The translations under genes were made by a program, and so were the position numbers. A stretch of DNA of 41,034 nt from an uncultured Eisenbergiella sp. (GTDB taxonomy: Bacteria; Bacillota; Clostridia; Lachnospirales; Lachnospiraceae). The notes under the pieces were generated by a model, which was not told the origin of the DNA, searched no databases, and saw only the letters and a list, made by a program, of their open reading frames with translations. Location: the NCBI GenBank assembly GCA_947598825.1, contig CANQFM010000024.1, forward strand, positions 1-41,034. The letters are read 5' to 3'. Within the stretch, counting starts at the first letter, position 1; every line of letters starts with the position of its first letter. This document shows positions 1-8,316 of this stretch, in pieces.

Positions 1-375
1 CTGACGGGGTGGTTCCAGGACGAGGAAGAACGGCTGATGCAGGTATCGGACATGGAGGAGAAGCCGACGATGGACTACGCGCGGCTGTACCTGGGGGTGA
101 AGGACAAGAAAGGGACGGACAGGTATTACTGCGTGTTCGGGCAGTATGTACTGACGCCGAAGGTGTTCGAACTGCTGGGCAGGGACATCGCAGAGGGGAA
201 GAAAAGCGAGAAAGGCGAGTACGGCCTGACCAGCGTGCTGAAGGAGATCTGCCATACGGAGGGGATGATGGCGTACCGTATCGACGGGAGGCGGTATGAT
301 ATCGGGATCCCCCAGGAATACCTGGCGACGATGGCCGTGTACAGGCAGGAGGAAGCTAAAAGATGGCGACGCTGA
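1..375 (+). CDS. GalU-like sugar nucleotidyltransferase, C-terminal part (5' truncated by window edge)
   Basis: The frame is open from base 1 to the TGA at 373-375, giving 124 residues with no start inside the window that looks genuine, so this is the end of a longer gene. The visible part has the C-terminal pattern of UTP-glucose-1-phosphate uridylyltransferase-like enzymes: a FGQYVLTPKVFELL strand-helix, then GEYGLTSVLKEI and the TEGMMAYRIDGRRYDIGIPQEYL segment that closes the nucleotidyltransferase fold. Such enzymes make NDP-sugars from sugar-1-phosphates for polysaccharide synthesis, which fits the downstream cluster. The catalytic N-terminal GxGxR loop lies outside the window, so the sugar and nucleotide cannot be named. 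Base composition is GC-rich, unlike the genes that follow. Confidence 0.6.
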   Translation: MTGWFQDEEERLMQVSDMEEKPTMDYARLYLGVKDKKGTDRYYCVFGQYVLTPKVFELLGRDIAEGKKSEKGEYGLTSVLKEICHTEGMMAYRIDGRRYDIGIPQEYLATMAVYRQEEAKRWRR

Positions 376-728
376 TCTGAGGGGAAAAAGTACATATATC
401 TGATTCCATGATTACAATTGATAAAAATGAAATAAGTTGACAGTGTCCGCAAAGAGTTGGGAAGAAAAGTAAAACGAGTTGATTCAATTGCGATGCTCCG
501 TGTGTAATTGGATCTAAAATCTTCGCTGTTAGACAGTATGAATTTCGGCGGATCATTAGCCGGTAACTAACCTGCGAGGGATAAAGTGGCTACCAGCCAG
601 AGAATGTCAAACGGCTCCTGCTAGATACTGTCAGACAATAACAAATATGACTGATCCAAGGGATAGATTTTTTGAAATTACCTTAAGATAAAAGTCATTT
701 CATAACAGAAAGGAGTATTTACTAAGAC
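376..728. other. Intergenic region, 353 bp, no recognisable gene
   Basis: AT-rich spacer between the GalU-like gene and the polysaccharide genes. Stops occur in every frame, and the short open stretches around 480-565 resemble no family I recognise. A TTGACA hexamer lies at 437-442 but has no -10 box at a sensible distance. The only clear signal is the AAAGGAG ribosome site at about 711-717 for the epimerase gene. The region might hold decayed coding sequence, but I cannot show this. Confidence 0.5.
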
Positions 729-1730
729 ATGAAGCGCATTTTGGTAACCGGCGGCTGTGGAATGATTGGATCTAATCTCGTCAAAAGACTGGTAAAGGAA
801 GGCTGGGATGTCTATGTGGTGGACAATCTCTGGCGGGGCAAATTGGAATATCTGAACGATGATACGGGAAACCCGGTAATAGACCTCAAAACTCATTTCC
901 TAAAGAAGGATTTAACGAACTATGAAGAAGCAAAGGAAGCGGTCGAAAAAGCGGAATATATTGTACACCTGGCGGATGTAGTTGCCGGGATTGACTATGT
1001 ATTTAAGAACCAGGGTGAAATTTTCCGTATCAATAATTTAATTAATTCCAATATTTTTGACTGTTGCCGTAAGGCGGGAAAGGAACGGATCAGAGGACTG
1101 TTGTATGTGGGAACGGTCTGTAGTTTCCCCTTGACTAGACAGAATACGCTGGATCCAAAACCGCTGCGGGAGGAAGAACTGTTTCCAGCCATGCCGGAGT
1201 CCGCATACGGTTGGAGCAAGCTTATAGGACAGTTGGAGATTGGATATCTGGAGCAGGAGACAGGGATCCCCTGTTGCACATTGATGTTCCATAATGTATA
1301 TGGGACGCCGACGGATTTTGGAGAACGGAGCCAGGTGATACCTGCATTAATCCGAAAAGCGGTCAATTATCCGAAAGAGCCGTTCCATGTCTGGGGAAGC
1401 GGAAATCAGGGGCGGGCTTTTATACATGTAAATGATATTGTAGAGGCGCTTATGCTTGCTCTGGAAAAGGGCTGGGGACACGGGTATATACAGATTGGCC
1501 CAGGGAAAAGCACGACGATCCGAGAAGTTGCTGAGACGGTAGTAAAGATATCCGGGAAAACGATAACCCCGTTTTATGATACCGGAAAGCCGGAAGGAGA
1601 CAAGGCAAGGTGTGCAGATTATTCAAAAGCAAAGGAGATCCTTGGGTGGGAACCAAGGGTGCCGCTTGAAATCGGTCTTAGGGAATCCTATGACTGGGTG
1701 AAAAGACAGATAGAAGAGACACCGTTTTAA
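729..1730 (+). CDS. NAD-dependent sugar epimerase/dehydratase, GDP-mannose 3,5-epimerase-like
   Basis: A 333-residue extended short-chain dehydrogenase. The Rossmann loop TGGCGMIG is at residues 7-14, and the catalytic YxxxK is Y160-K164 in AYGWSK. The middle and C-terminal segments (HLADVVAGIDYVFKNQ, then FHNVYGTP at about residue 190) resemble GDP-mannose 3,5-epimerases more than UDP-glucose 4-epimerases. Family knowledge: these enzymes oxidise, epimerise and re-reduce a nucleotide sugar in the cytosol. Here it probably prepares an NDP-sugar for the surface glycan. The ATG has an AAAGGAG site about 11 bases upstream. The next gene starts 21 bp downstream, suggesting cotranscription. The substrate assignment is inference; the SDR family is secure. 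Confidence 0.85.
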   Translation: MKRILVTGGCGMIGSNLVKRLVKEGWDVYVVDNLWRGKLEYLNDDTGNPVIDLKTHFLKKDLTNYEEAKEAVEKAEYIVHLADVVAGIDYVFKNQGEIFRINNLINSNIFDCCRKAGKERIRGLLYVGTVCSFPLTRQNTLDPKPLREEELFPAMPESAYGWSKLIGQLEIGYLEQETGIPCCTLMFHNVYGTPTDFGERSQVIPALIRKAVNYPKEPFHVWGSGNQGRAFIHVNDIVEALMLALEKGWGHGYIQIGPGKSTTIREVAETVVKISGKTITPFYDTGKPEGDKARCADYSKAKEILGWEPRVPLEIGLRESYDWVKRQIEETPF

Positions 1731-1751
1731 CAGAAAAGGATAAATCTAAAC

Positions 1752-3014
1752 ATGCGGAAAAAGTTGTTATTTATTACGACGCGTTTGTTCTGGCCGACGG
1801 ATGAAGGCCATAAGGTTTTGCTTTTCAATTACTGTAAAGGATTATATACATTTTACAACTACGATATCTATCTTTACAGTTTTTTAGAGGCGGATCAGAA
1901 TTCTGAAAAAAAAGAATGGCCTGATTTCATTAGATTTGTCAAAACGGCTGTTCCGGTGCCTACTTCACGAAAGGTGAAAAATGTATTGCGGTATTCTCTA
2001 ATAGGGAAAGATAGATGGTCATTTCAAAGTGCTATGTTTATCAGTCCGGAAAATACGAAGAATATAAAAGACTATATTTGTGAACTGAAACCGGATGCCG
2101 TTATTGTTGATATGATCCGATTAAGCAGATATTTTAATTCGCTTTCGGACGTTAAGGGGAAAAAAGTGCTGTTTATGGAGGATGCTTTATCGAAAAGATA
2201 TGCTCGTCAGAAGCAGATATCGAATTCCAAAGCAGGTATTGCAGGGCAATACAGAAAAAATCTTCCGCCTTTTATTAATGCAGTTATAAATTCATCATTT
2301 ATAAAAAAAATGATTCTGCAAGGAGAAAGCCGACGCTTAGATAAGGAAGAAGTTTTTGCGGCAAAGGAATATGATTCGGTGATTTATGTTAATGAAATAG
2401 AAGCGGAAGAAATGAACCGGAAAACCGGTAAGGGAAATTCATATACCGTTACGATGGGCGCTGATTGTGATTATTTTGGCGAAGCAGTGGAGACGGAAAA
2501 AGAGAACAATACATTATGTTATGTGGGTAATATGACAGTAGCGGCCAATGCGGATGCTGTGAGAATGATTATGGATAAAATCATACCGCTGATTCCAAGC
2601 AGTCCGGTGATCCATTTTATAGGGAAATGCCCGGATTCCCTGAAAAGAGAATATGCGGATAATCCACAATGTATATTTGAAGGAAGAGTAGACGATATAC
2701 GAAAAAGTGTAAAAAGAACACAGATCGTACTTTCGCCAATTGCATACGGGACAGGCGTAAAAACCAAAGTTATTGAAGGCATGGCGATGTCTATGCCAGT
2801 TATTACAAATTCATTGGGAATTGAAGGCCTTTCGGTAGAAAATGGTCGCGAGTTGTTGGTGAGTGATGATTATAGGGAGCTTGCCAGTATGACTGAAGAA
2901 TTGTTGCATAGCCCGGAAAGGTGCAAAGAACTGGGAGAAAAAGGACATATATATGCTCTGAAAAATCATACATGGGAAAGAATTTTTGCTGTATTTGAGA
3001 AGGTTGGATTGTAA
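1752..3014 (+). CDS. Glycosyltransferase, GT4 (group 1) family
   Basis: A 420-residue GT-B fold glycosyltransferase. The N-terminus (LLFITTRLFWPTDEGHK) is the usual first strand and glycine-containing acceptor loop of the family. The C-terminal donor domain has LCYVGNM near residue 257 and the diagnostic run YGTGVKTKVIEGMAMSMPVI followed by GIEGL near residues 336-362, including the conserved E of the E-x7-E region. It should add a sugar from an NDP donor to a lipid-linked oligosaccharide on the cytoplasmic face of the membrane. Donor and linkage cannot be read from sequence. It is AT-rich like its neighbours and lies 21 bp after the epimerase and 38 bp before the HAD gene. Confidence 0.85.
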   Translation: MRKKLLFITTRLFWPTDEGHKVLLFNYCKGLYTFYNYDIYLYSFLEADQNSEKKEWPDFIRFVKTAVPVPTSRKVKNVLRYSLIGKDRWSFQSAMFISPENTKNIKDYICELKPDAVIVDMIRLSRYFNSLSDVKGKKVLFMEDALSKRYARQKQISNSKAGIAGQYRKNLPPFINAVINSSFIKKMILQGESRRLDKEEVFAAKEYDSVIYVNEIEAEEMNRKTGKGNSYTVTMGADCDYFGEAVETEKENNTLCYVGNMTVAANADAVRMIMDKIIPLIPSSPVIHFIGKCPDSLKREYADNPQCIFEGRVDDIRKSVKRTQIVLSPIAYGTGVKTKVIEGMAMSMPVITNSLGIEGLSVENGRELLVSDDYRELASMTEELLHSPERCKELGEKGHIYALKNHTWERIFAVFEKVGL

Positions 3015-3052
3015 GTTTATTTATGGCGAGTTGCGGAGAAAAATAGAAAATA

Positions 3053-4933
3053 ATGAACGATATATATTCTTATATAGACAGATATGAATATGTTTCATTT
3101 GATATCTTTGACACATTGTTGTGTAGAGATGTAAATGATTATAGACGTGTTTTTGACTTAGTCGCGCAAAGGGCAGATTTGCCAAGGGCGACAGATTTTA
3201 AATGGAAAAGAATCTTTGCCGCGCAAAAGGCTCGGGAATTGGCGGGGGATCGGGAAATTACTCTGGATGAAATCTATGAGCAGATGGAGGGATATGGAAA
3301 AGCAGAGAAAGAAAGATTAAAAGGTTTGGAAAAAGATACAGAAAAAGCGATATTGACTGTAAATGAAAAGATAAGAAAAATATATCAGTATTGTGTAAAA
3401 CAGAAGAAAAAAATAGTAATTATTTCTGATATGTATCTTGATAAAGATTTCTTAAGTGATTTGTTGATCGAAAAGGGATATATTGGATTCTTTAAGTTAT
3501 ACGTTTCATCAGAGTATGGGGAAGAAAAAAAGACGGGAAGGTTGTTTCAGATCGTACTTGGTGATTTAAGAATTAAGGCCAGTCAGATGATTCATATTGG
3601 TGACAATTTGCGCAGGGATTTCCTTGCCCCGGGAATTCTGGGAATCAGATCCATCTGGAGCAAATCGACATATAAACGTACAATGCATAGAACACAAGAT
3701 CGCATGGATTTGGAACGCTTTTCTAAAAATCATTGTAGATATATAGATCCGTTTGAGAAAATTGGCTATTTATATTATGGACCTTTTTTATATGGTTTTG
3801 TCCTGTATCTTATTACTGCACTGGAAAAAGAAAATTTTGATAAAGTGCTTTTTATGGCGAGAGATGGATATGTTATTCAAAGAGCCTATGATTTGTTTGT
3901 AAAGCTTGGAAAAGTGAATGTTCCATCTGTCTATTTTATGGGATCAAGGAGAAGCCTTCAAGTACCTTTACTTGCATCGTTAAAAGGGGATTTTGACATT
4001 TTTTTTAAAACAGCTTCTTTTAGTGCTTATACGAGCGTGAATCGTGTTCTTGAACGAATGGGATATAGTGGAATTTTTTTAAAAAAATATGATGAAAATA
4101 TTTCACTGTCCAAGATTAAGGAAATGTTTTTAGATCCGAATGAATTAGTTAATGAAAAAAAACTAATTCTTTCTAACGCGGAAAAAGAGCAAAACTGCTT
4201 AATTAGGTATTTAAAAGAAACAGGAGTTGTTGGAAAAAAATGCCTTCTGGTTGATGTGGGATGGAAATGCTCTCTACAGACGGCCATCAACAGGATATTA
4301 AAGGAACAGAGAATTAAATCGGAAATTTCGGGGATATACTGCGGATTTTATACGAATGAGGAAACTTCAAAAAAAGATGCAAAAGGATTTCTCTTTACTA
4401 CGGATCGCAGGAAAGAAAATTTTTATGTTACAAAAGGAGCGGTCGGAATTATGGAATTATTTTTTTCTGCTCCGCACGGATCTGCCAATCATTACACTGA
4501 AAGTGGAGTGGAATGTGAAACGTATGAATATTGGGACGAAAAAAAATATGGATTTGAGAAAGATGTTGTTGAAAAATTACAGCGAGGCGCTTTGGATTTT
4601 GTAAATGATTTACTTGGATCTCCACTTTCTCAAATCATTGAATGTGACAGCGAGACAGCATTCTACAAATTGAAAAGGCTTATGAAGAGGCCAACTTTAA
4701 GGGAAGTAAGTTTGTTTGAAAATTATCAGTTTGTAGGCGCAAATGGTCTTATACCTATTCTGCCGTGGAAAGGATATGTATATTACATAAGACATCCGAG
4801 AAAATTGCTGATCGATTACTGTCAAAGTGTCTGGAAAATAGGATTTATTAAAAAAATGCTTATGCTTCCACAGATAGAATATCCGTTGTTCTATTTAAGT
4901 TACAAGTTCTTTGAAATGAAAGGGAAGTTGTGA
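3053..4933 (+). CDS. HAD-superfamily protein of the large COG5610 type
   Basis: A 626-residue protein. The N-terminal HAD hydrolase domain has motif I SFDIFDTLL with nucleophile candidate D17, motif II IISDMYLD near residue 124, and motif IV IHIGDNLRRDF near residue 180. The C-terminal 400 residues (for example LFMARDGYVIQRAYDLF) form a second domain found with such HAD domains in polysaccharide loci, whose activity I cannot name. Genes of this kind sit among glycosyltransferases in capsule and O-antigen clusters. A phosphatase or phosphotransfer role on a glycan intermediate is inference. The very low GC content matches the rest of this cluster. The start is the first ATG in frame, with only a weak ribosome site. 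Confidence 0.75.
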   Translation: MNDIYSYIDRYEYVSFDIFDTLLCRDVNDYRRVFDLVAQRADLPRATDFKWKRIFAAQKARELAGDREITLDEIYEQMEGYGKAEKERLKGLEKDTEKAILTVNEKIRKIYQYCVKQKKKIVIISDMYLDKDFLSDLLIEKGYIGFFKLYVSSEYGEEKKTGRLFQIVLGDLRIKASQMIHIGDNLRRDFLAPGILGIRSIWSKSTYKRTMHRTQDRMDLERFSKNHCRYIDPFEKIGYLYYGPFLYGFVLYLITALEKENFDKVLFMARDGYVIQRAYDLFVKLGKVNVPSVYFMGSRRSLQVPLLASLKGDFDIFFKTASFSAYTSVNRVLERMGYSGIFLKKYDENISLSKIKEMFLDPNELVNEKKLILSNAEKEQNCLIRYLKETGVVGKKCLLVDVGWKCSLQTAINRILKEQRIKSEISGIYCGFYTNEETSKKDAKGFLFTTDRRKENFYVTKGAVGIMELFFSAPHGSANHYTESGVECETYEYWDEKKYGFEKDVVEKLQRGALDFVNDLLGSPLSQIIECDSETAFYKLKRLMKRPTLREVSLFENYQFVGANGLIPILPWKGYVYYIRHPRKLLIDYCQSVWKIGFIKKMLMLPQIEYPLFYLSYKFFEMKGKL

Positions 4934-4950
4934 GAAGGAGATTGTTTGTA

Positions 4951-5106
4951 ATGACCGATGAACAAAAGAAATTAAGAAAAGTACAAGTTGCAACAGCAGT
5001 GTGTCAGGAACAAATCAATGGAATCATCAACATATGTTCCGGGTGCCCGGAAAAGATGTCAGACCGCGTAGAACGGTTTATTTCAGAGAATGGTTTAAAA
5101 CTCTAA
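4951..5106 (+). CDS. Small hypothetical protein, 51 residues
   Basis: An ATG at 4951 preceded by AAGGAG (4934-4939) opens a 51-codon frame ending in TAA at 5104-5106. The product begins MTDEQKKLRKVQVA and ends ISENGLKL. It is hydrophilic and likely helical, with three cysteines (one in VCQEQ, two in ICSGCPEK) but no membrane segment. I do not recognise a family. It lies between the HAD gene (17 bp upstream) and licD, so it is probably cotranscribed if real. The good ribosome site favours a real gene; the small size and the gene decay just downstream argue for caution. Confidence 0.45.
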   Translation: MTDEQKKLRKVQVATAVCQEQINGIINICSGCPEKMSDRVERFISENGLKL

Positions 5107-5246
5107 TTGAAATATGGTGCATTCCCGAACAGGCCATATGATTTAAAAGCAGTTTGGGAAAACGAGGAAAAAATACGAAAAATCAGGGGTCAGGCAAAAT
5201 CCTTAGTATAAAAAGTTCTAATAAATGTTTGGAAAAGGAGTTAAAG

Positions 5247-6068
5247 ATGTTTTCAGAAAACAATAATTTGCGCAATATTCAGAAGTGTTCTTTGGAAATA
5301 TTAAAAGTTGTAGCTACAATATGTAAAAAACGGAATACAAGGTATTTCCTTGCGGAAGGAACGCTGCTGGGTGGGGTACGCCATAATGGTTTTATTCCTT
5401 GGGATGATGATGTAGATATTTGTATGCCTCGTGAAGATTTCGAATCTTTTGCAGGTTACATAAATGAAGAACTGCCCCCGCGTTTCAGTGCAAAACACTG
5501 CACGGAAATGTTAGATGTTTGGGGAACGCTTCGCATTACTGATGAAACTCATACACTCATGCGTAATTATAACGGTCATGATATATATTTTAAAACCAGT
5601 ATTGATGTTTTTCCAATCGACGGAATGCCAGAAAACCGGCTTTTGCAACATCTTCATATCCTCCATATTTATTTGAGATATGTTCCTTTACGCCTGTCCC
5701 AGATCGAGAGTTGGGATTTGATGAAGCATCGTCCGTTAGTCATACAATTGATAAGGAAAGGGATACTTTTTCTATCTATTCAAAAGCTGATTGATGAGCG
5801 AAAAGCGTTGTTACAGCTAACAAAAGTATTGACATTATATCCGTATGATAAATCAACAGTTGTGTTTTCTTTTTACTCGGAGTATCGCAAAAAAACAATA
5901 GTACCCAAAATATGTTACGGTATTGGTCGTGATATTATTTTTGAAAACACACATCTGTGTGCGCCTTTTGACAGCGAAAGGATTTTGACGCAGGAATACG
6001 GAAATTATCAGGTGCTGCCACCTGAAAATATGCGGCATTCAAAGCACGGGTTGACTTTTATTAGCTGA
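5247..6068 (+). CDS. LicD family phosphotransferase (intact copy)
   Basis: A 273-residue LicD protein. The hallmark run is present: YFLAEGTLLGG (residues 33-43), then HNGFIPWDDDVDICMPRED (47-64) with the metal-binding aspartates, then SIDVFPIDGMP, and a C-terminal LTQEYGNYQVLPP. I choose the ATG at 5247 because AAAGGAG lies 6 bases upstream; an in-frame TTG at 5154 lacks a good site. Family knowledge: LicD-type enzymes transfer phosphocholine from CDP-choline, or related phospho-groups, onto sugars of teichoic acids and polysaccharides. No choline kinase or uptake gene is visible. A CMP-activated phosphonate from the 15.2-19.5 kb block is therefore a plausible donor (inference). Two decayed paralogues lie directly downstream. 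Confidence 0.88.
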   Translation: MFSENNNLRNIQKCSLEILKVVATICKKRNTRYFLAEGTLLGGVRHNGFIPWDDDVDICMPREDFESFAGYINEELPPRFSAKHCTEMLDVWGTLRITDETHTLMRNYNGHDIYFKTSIDVFPIDGMPENRLLQHLHILHIYLRYVPLRLSQIESWDLMKHRPLVIQLIRKGILFLSIQKLIDERKALLQLTKVLTLYPYDKSTVVFSFYSEYRKKTIVPKICYGIGRDIIFENTHLCAPFDSERILTQEYGNYQVLPPENMRHSKHGLTFIS

Positions 6069-6140
6069 GCGATTATTGTCTGCTCCCTTTTCTGGCATCT
6101 GTATAAATGTACTTCTGATGTCGAAAAGGAGAGTAACAAT

Positions 6141-6820
6141 ATGGAGAGCGATATCAGGCAACTGTGACTGTGCGAGTTGGCAATTCTTAAGGAGTTTGCG
6201 GAGTTATGCGATAAATTTGAATTGATTTTTTGGCGGAAGGAACCCTCTTGAGTAATACGCCACAAGGGTTTTGTTCCTTAGGACGGTGATATTGCTATGC
6301 CGTGTGAGGATCATAACAGATTTATTGAGCTATTAAAAAGCGAATTGCCGGAAAATTAAATGGCATTTCACAGGTTCAGAAAAAACGCCTGTTTTCATTG
6401 ATATCTTACCACTTGATGGAATACCTTCGAACAAAGGTGAACAGCTCTTGCATCAAATAAGAATCTTTTTCTGGAATAAACTAATGCGTTGTTCACAGGT
6501 GCCTTCAATTAACCGGAACCGCTCTCTTGTCTGGTGGAGGAAGTTTGGGATTAAATTGGCTGAAGTGTTTAAAATGGACAAACTGAATTCTAAACAGTTG
6601 TGTGTACGTTTTGATAAAGCCGCACAGAGATATTCTTATAAAGAATCGGAAAGGGTTATCGACTGGGCATCCGAACATAAGAAAAAAACAATTTGTCCGC
6701 AAAAAATTACGGAGATGGATTTATGCCCTTTTTGAAAATTTGTATTTACACATCCCGCAGAAGGTAGAAAAGTTTCTTACGCAGGAATATGGGGATTATA
6801 TGCAGTTACCACCTCTGTAA
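6141..6820 (+). pseudogene. Decayed LicD gene, copy 2
   Basis: A relic with its own ATG (6141) and AAGGAGAG site, but broken by in-frame stops: TGA at 6165 and 6249, TAG at about 6279, TAA near 6357. It also needs at least two frame changes. LicD signatures survive in pieces: ILKEFAELCDKFELI, then RHKGFVP followed by a stop where W should be, DGDIAMPCEDHNRF, then FIDILPLDGIP in another frame. The C-terminal LTQEYGDYMQLPPL ends at the TAA at 6818-6820. In order these match the intact LicD at 5247. The central part of the protein is still readable over about 95 codons (6448-6735), so decay is probably recent. Confidence 0.85.
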
Positions 6821-7160
6821 GACAGAAAATCAAAGTATCAGATGAATTGATCGCATCAAATTAAGGAAGGGAGTAAGGAAAAGTGCGTTATCACGCGAGA
6901 GTATTTCCATGGCGATAGCAAGACGGGGAGTCGTATGACCCGCCAATGATGAGGAAAGCCAGAACTTATTTTAACAATAACAAACGCTTACGGAGATATA
7001 ATCTAGCGCCATATTTACGGACGGTTGACAGAATCCAGGCACTATGGCATGGAGTTAGATGTCTGTTTATTAATACAATATAAAGCTAATTTCATAATTA
7101 TAAAAGGAATAAGTGTGAAATATAGAGGTTAGAAAATATACATTTTCGAATTCTGAAAAG
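6821..7160. other. Interval between two licD relics; nothing identifiable
   Basis: 340 bp without a supported gene. The longest notable frame is 6946-7083 (45 codons from a double ATG; MMRKARTYFNNNKRLRRYN). It is basic, lacks a convincing ribosome site and resembles no family I know. The interval may contain further decayed coding sequence, since it sits between two pseudogenes. Confidence 0.4.
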
Positions 7161-7362
7161 GTGATTAATTTTTATTCTGAATACAGCAAAAATATTAATT
7201 GTTCATAAGACGATTTTACCAAAAGACTATTTTGGAGGCGGAAGGCTTGCCTTGTTTGAGAGTGAATACTTATGTATTCAACGCGAGGCAGAAAAAGTAC
7301 TGGAAAGGGAATATGAGGATTATATGATTTCTCCACCGTTGGAAGGAGAAAACCAAACATAG
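7161..7362 (+). pseudogene. LicD fragment, copy 3 (C-terminal remnant, frameshifted)
   Basis: Only the last third of a LicD protein remains. INFYSEYSKNI is read in one frame from 7161 and runs into TAA. After a frame change, the sequence reads PKDYFGGGRLALFESEYLC and then VLEREYEDYMISPP, ending at TAG 7360-7362. Pieces and order correspond to the intact LicD segment that runs SFYSEYRKK, VPKICYGIGRD, ENTHLCAPF, LTQEYGNYQVLPP. No N-terminal half is found upstream, so this copy was truncated as well as frameshifted. Confidence 0.78.
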
Positions 7363-7470
7363 CATATTACTTATTAAAGGTAATGCATTATTTTTCTTCA
7401 TGGATCATGTATTTATCTAAGATAATTCATAAAAACATAACTAGAAAAAAGTGAATGAGGGGATTTGAAA

Positions 7471-8304
7471 ATGAAAAATATTAAAAATATTCGTATTGTG
7501 CGTTGTATTTTCAAACCGTATATGGACTGGAAGAAAAAACGCGCACATGAGTTGTACCTGCGTTCACCGGATAGCTATTATCTGAAAACATTGAAGGGAA
7601 TACATGCAGGGGAAAGATGTTTTGTGATTGGAAACGGTCCAAGCCTTCGAGCGGAAGATTTAGATAAACTGAAAAATGAGTATACTTTTGCAGCAAACAG
7701 GATCTTCAAAATATTTGAGCATACTGACTGGAGACCAACGTATTATCTTTCAACAGACCAACTGGTTCTAAGGTCGATTTATAAAGATCTGCCATCTTAT
7801 GGAATGGAGCATATGTTCCTTGCGGTTGACAGGAAAGTGAGAATTGCAGGTGCGACCAATAAAATAACACGGATTTATTATGATAAGCTTTGCTTTGATG
7901 TGGATTATAATCAATGGAATGATGTTCACGCTTATATCAGTGAGGATGTATCGGATCATTTTGGTATGGGACATACAGTGACGTTTAATGCAATACAGCT
8001 CGCTTTGTATATGGGTTTCACAGAGATTTATCTGCTTGGAATAGATCATAGCTATTCAATAGTAAGGGATGCAGACGGGAAAATTCATGAAGACCATACT
8101 GTGAAAGATTATTTTGATGATAAACGATACACGGATCGAACCGATTTCAGTTATAACAATGTTCAACATGCCTATGAGGTGGCCAGGGAATATTGTGACA
8201 ATCACAGGATAAAGATATTTAACGCGACCCGCGGAGGAAAACTGGAAGTGTTCAAAAGAGTTGATTTCGACAGTCTTTTCGATGTTAAAAATCATGCTGA
8301 CTGA
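7471..8304 (+). CDS. DUF115 / GT42-like glycosyltransferase (Maf and sialyltransferase fold)
   Basis: A 277-residue protein usually labelled MptE-like or DUF115. The nucleotide-binding loop FVIGNGPSLRAEDL (residues 51-64) and the segment MGFTEIYLLGIDHSYS (181-196) have the same order and spacing as GNGPSLK and IYLCGIDFY of GT42 sialyltransferases such as CstII. Flagellin Maf glycosyltransferases also carry this DUF115 core. It probably transfers a CMP-activated acidic sugar, and the next gene is a CMP-sugar synthetase-like protein 12 bp downstream. The ATG at 7471 has AGGGGAT about 7 bases upstream and is preferred over the in-frame TTG at 7465. A pterin kinase role is unlikely in this context. 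The acceptor is unknown. Confidence 0.75.
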   Translation: MKNIKNIRIVRCIFKPYMDWKKKRAHELYLRSPDSYYLKTLKGIHAGERCFVIGNGPSLRAEDLDKLKNEYTFAANRIFKIFEHTDWRPTYYLSTDQLVLRSIYKDLPSYGMEHMFLAVDRKVRIAGATNKITRIYYDKLCFDVDYNQWNDVHAYISEDVSDHFGMGHTVTFNAIQLALYMGFTEIYLLGIDHSYSIVRDADGKIHEDHTVKDYFDDKRYTDRTDFSYNNVQHAYEVAREYCDNHRIKIFNATRGGKLEVFKRVDFDSLFDVKNHAD

Positions 8305-8316
8305 ATGAAAGGATAA

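Noticed and set aside
437-442. TTGACA hexamer as promoter for the epimerase gene
   Set aside because: No -10-like box 15-19 bases downstream, and the gene lies almost 300 bases away.
7471-8304. Assignment as 6-hydroxymethylpterin diphosphokinase
   Set aside because: The fold name is inherited from archaeal MptE; the polysaccharide context and GT42-like motifs make a transferase far more likely.
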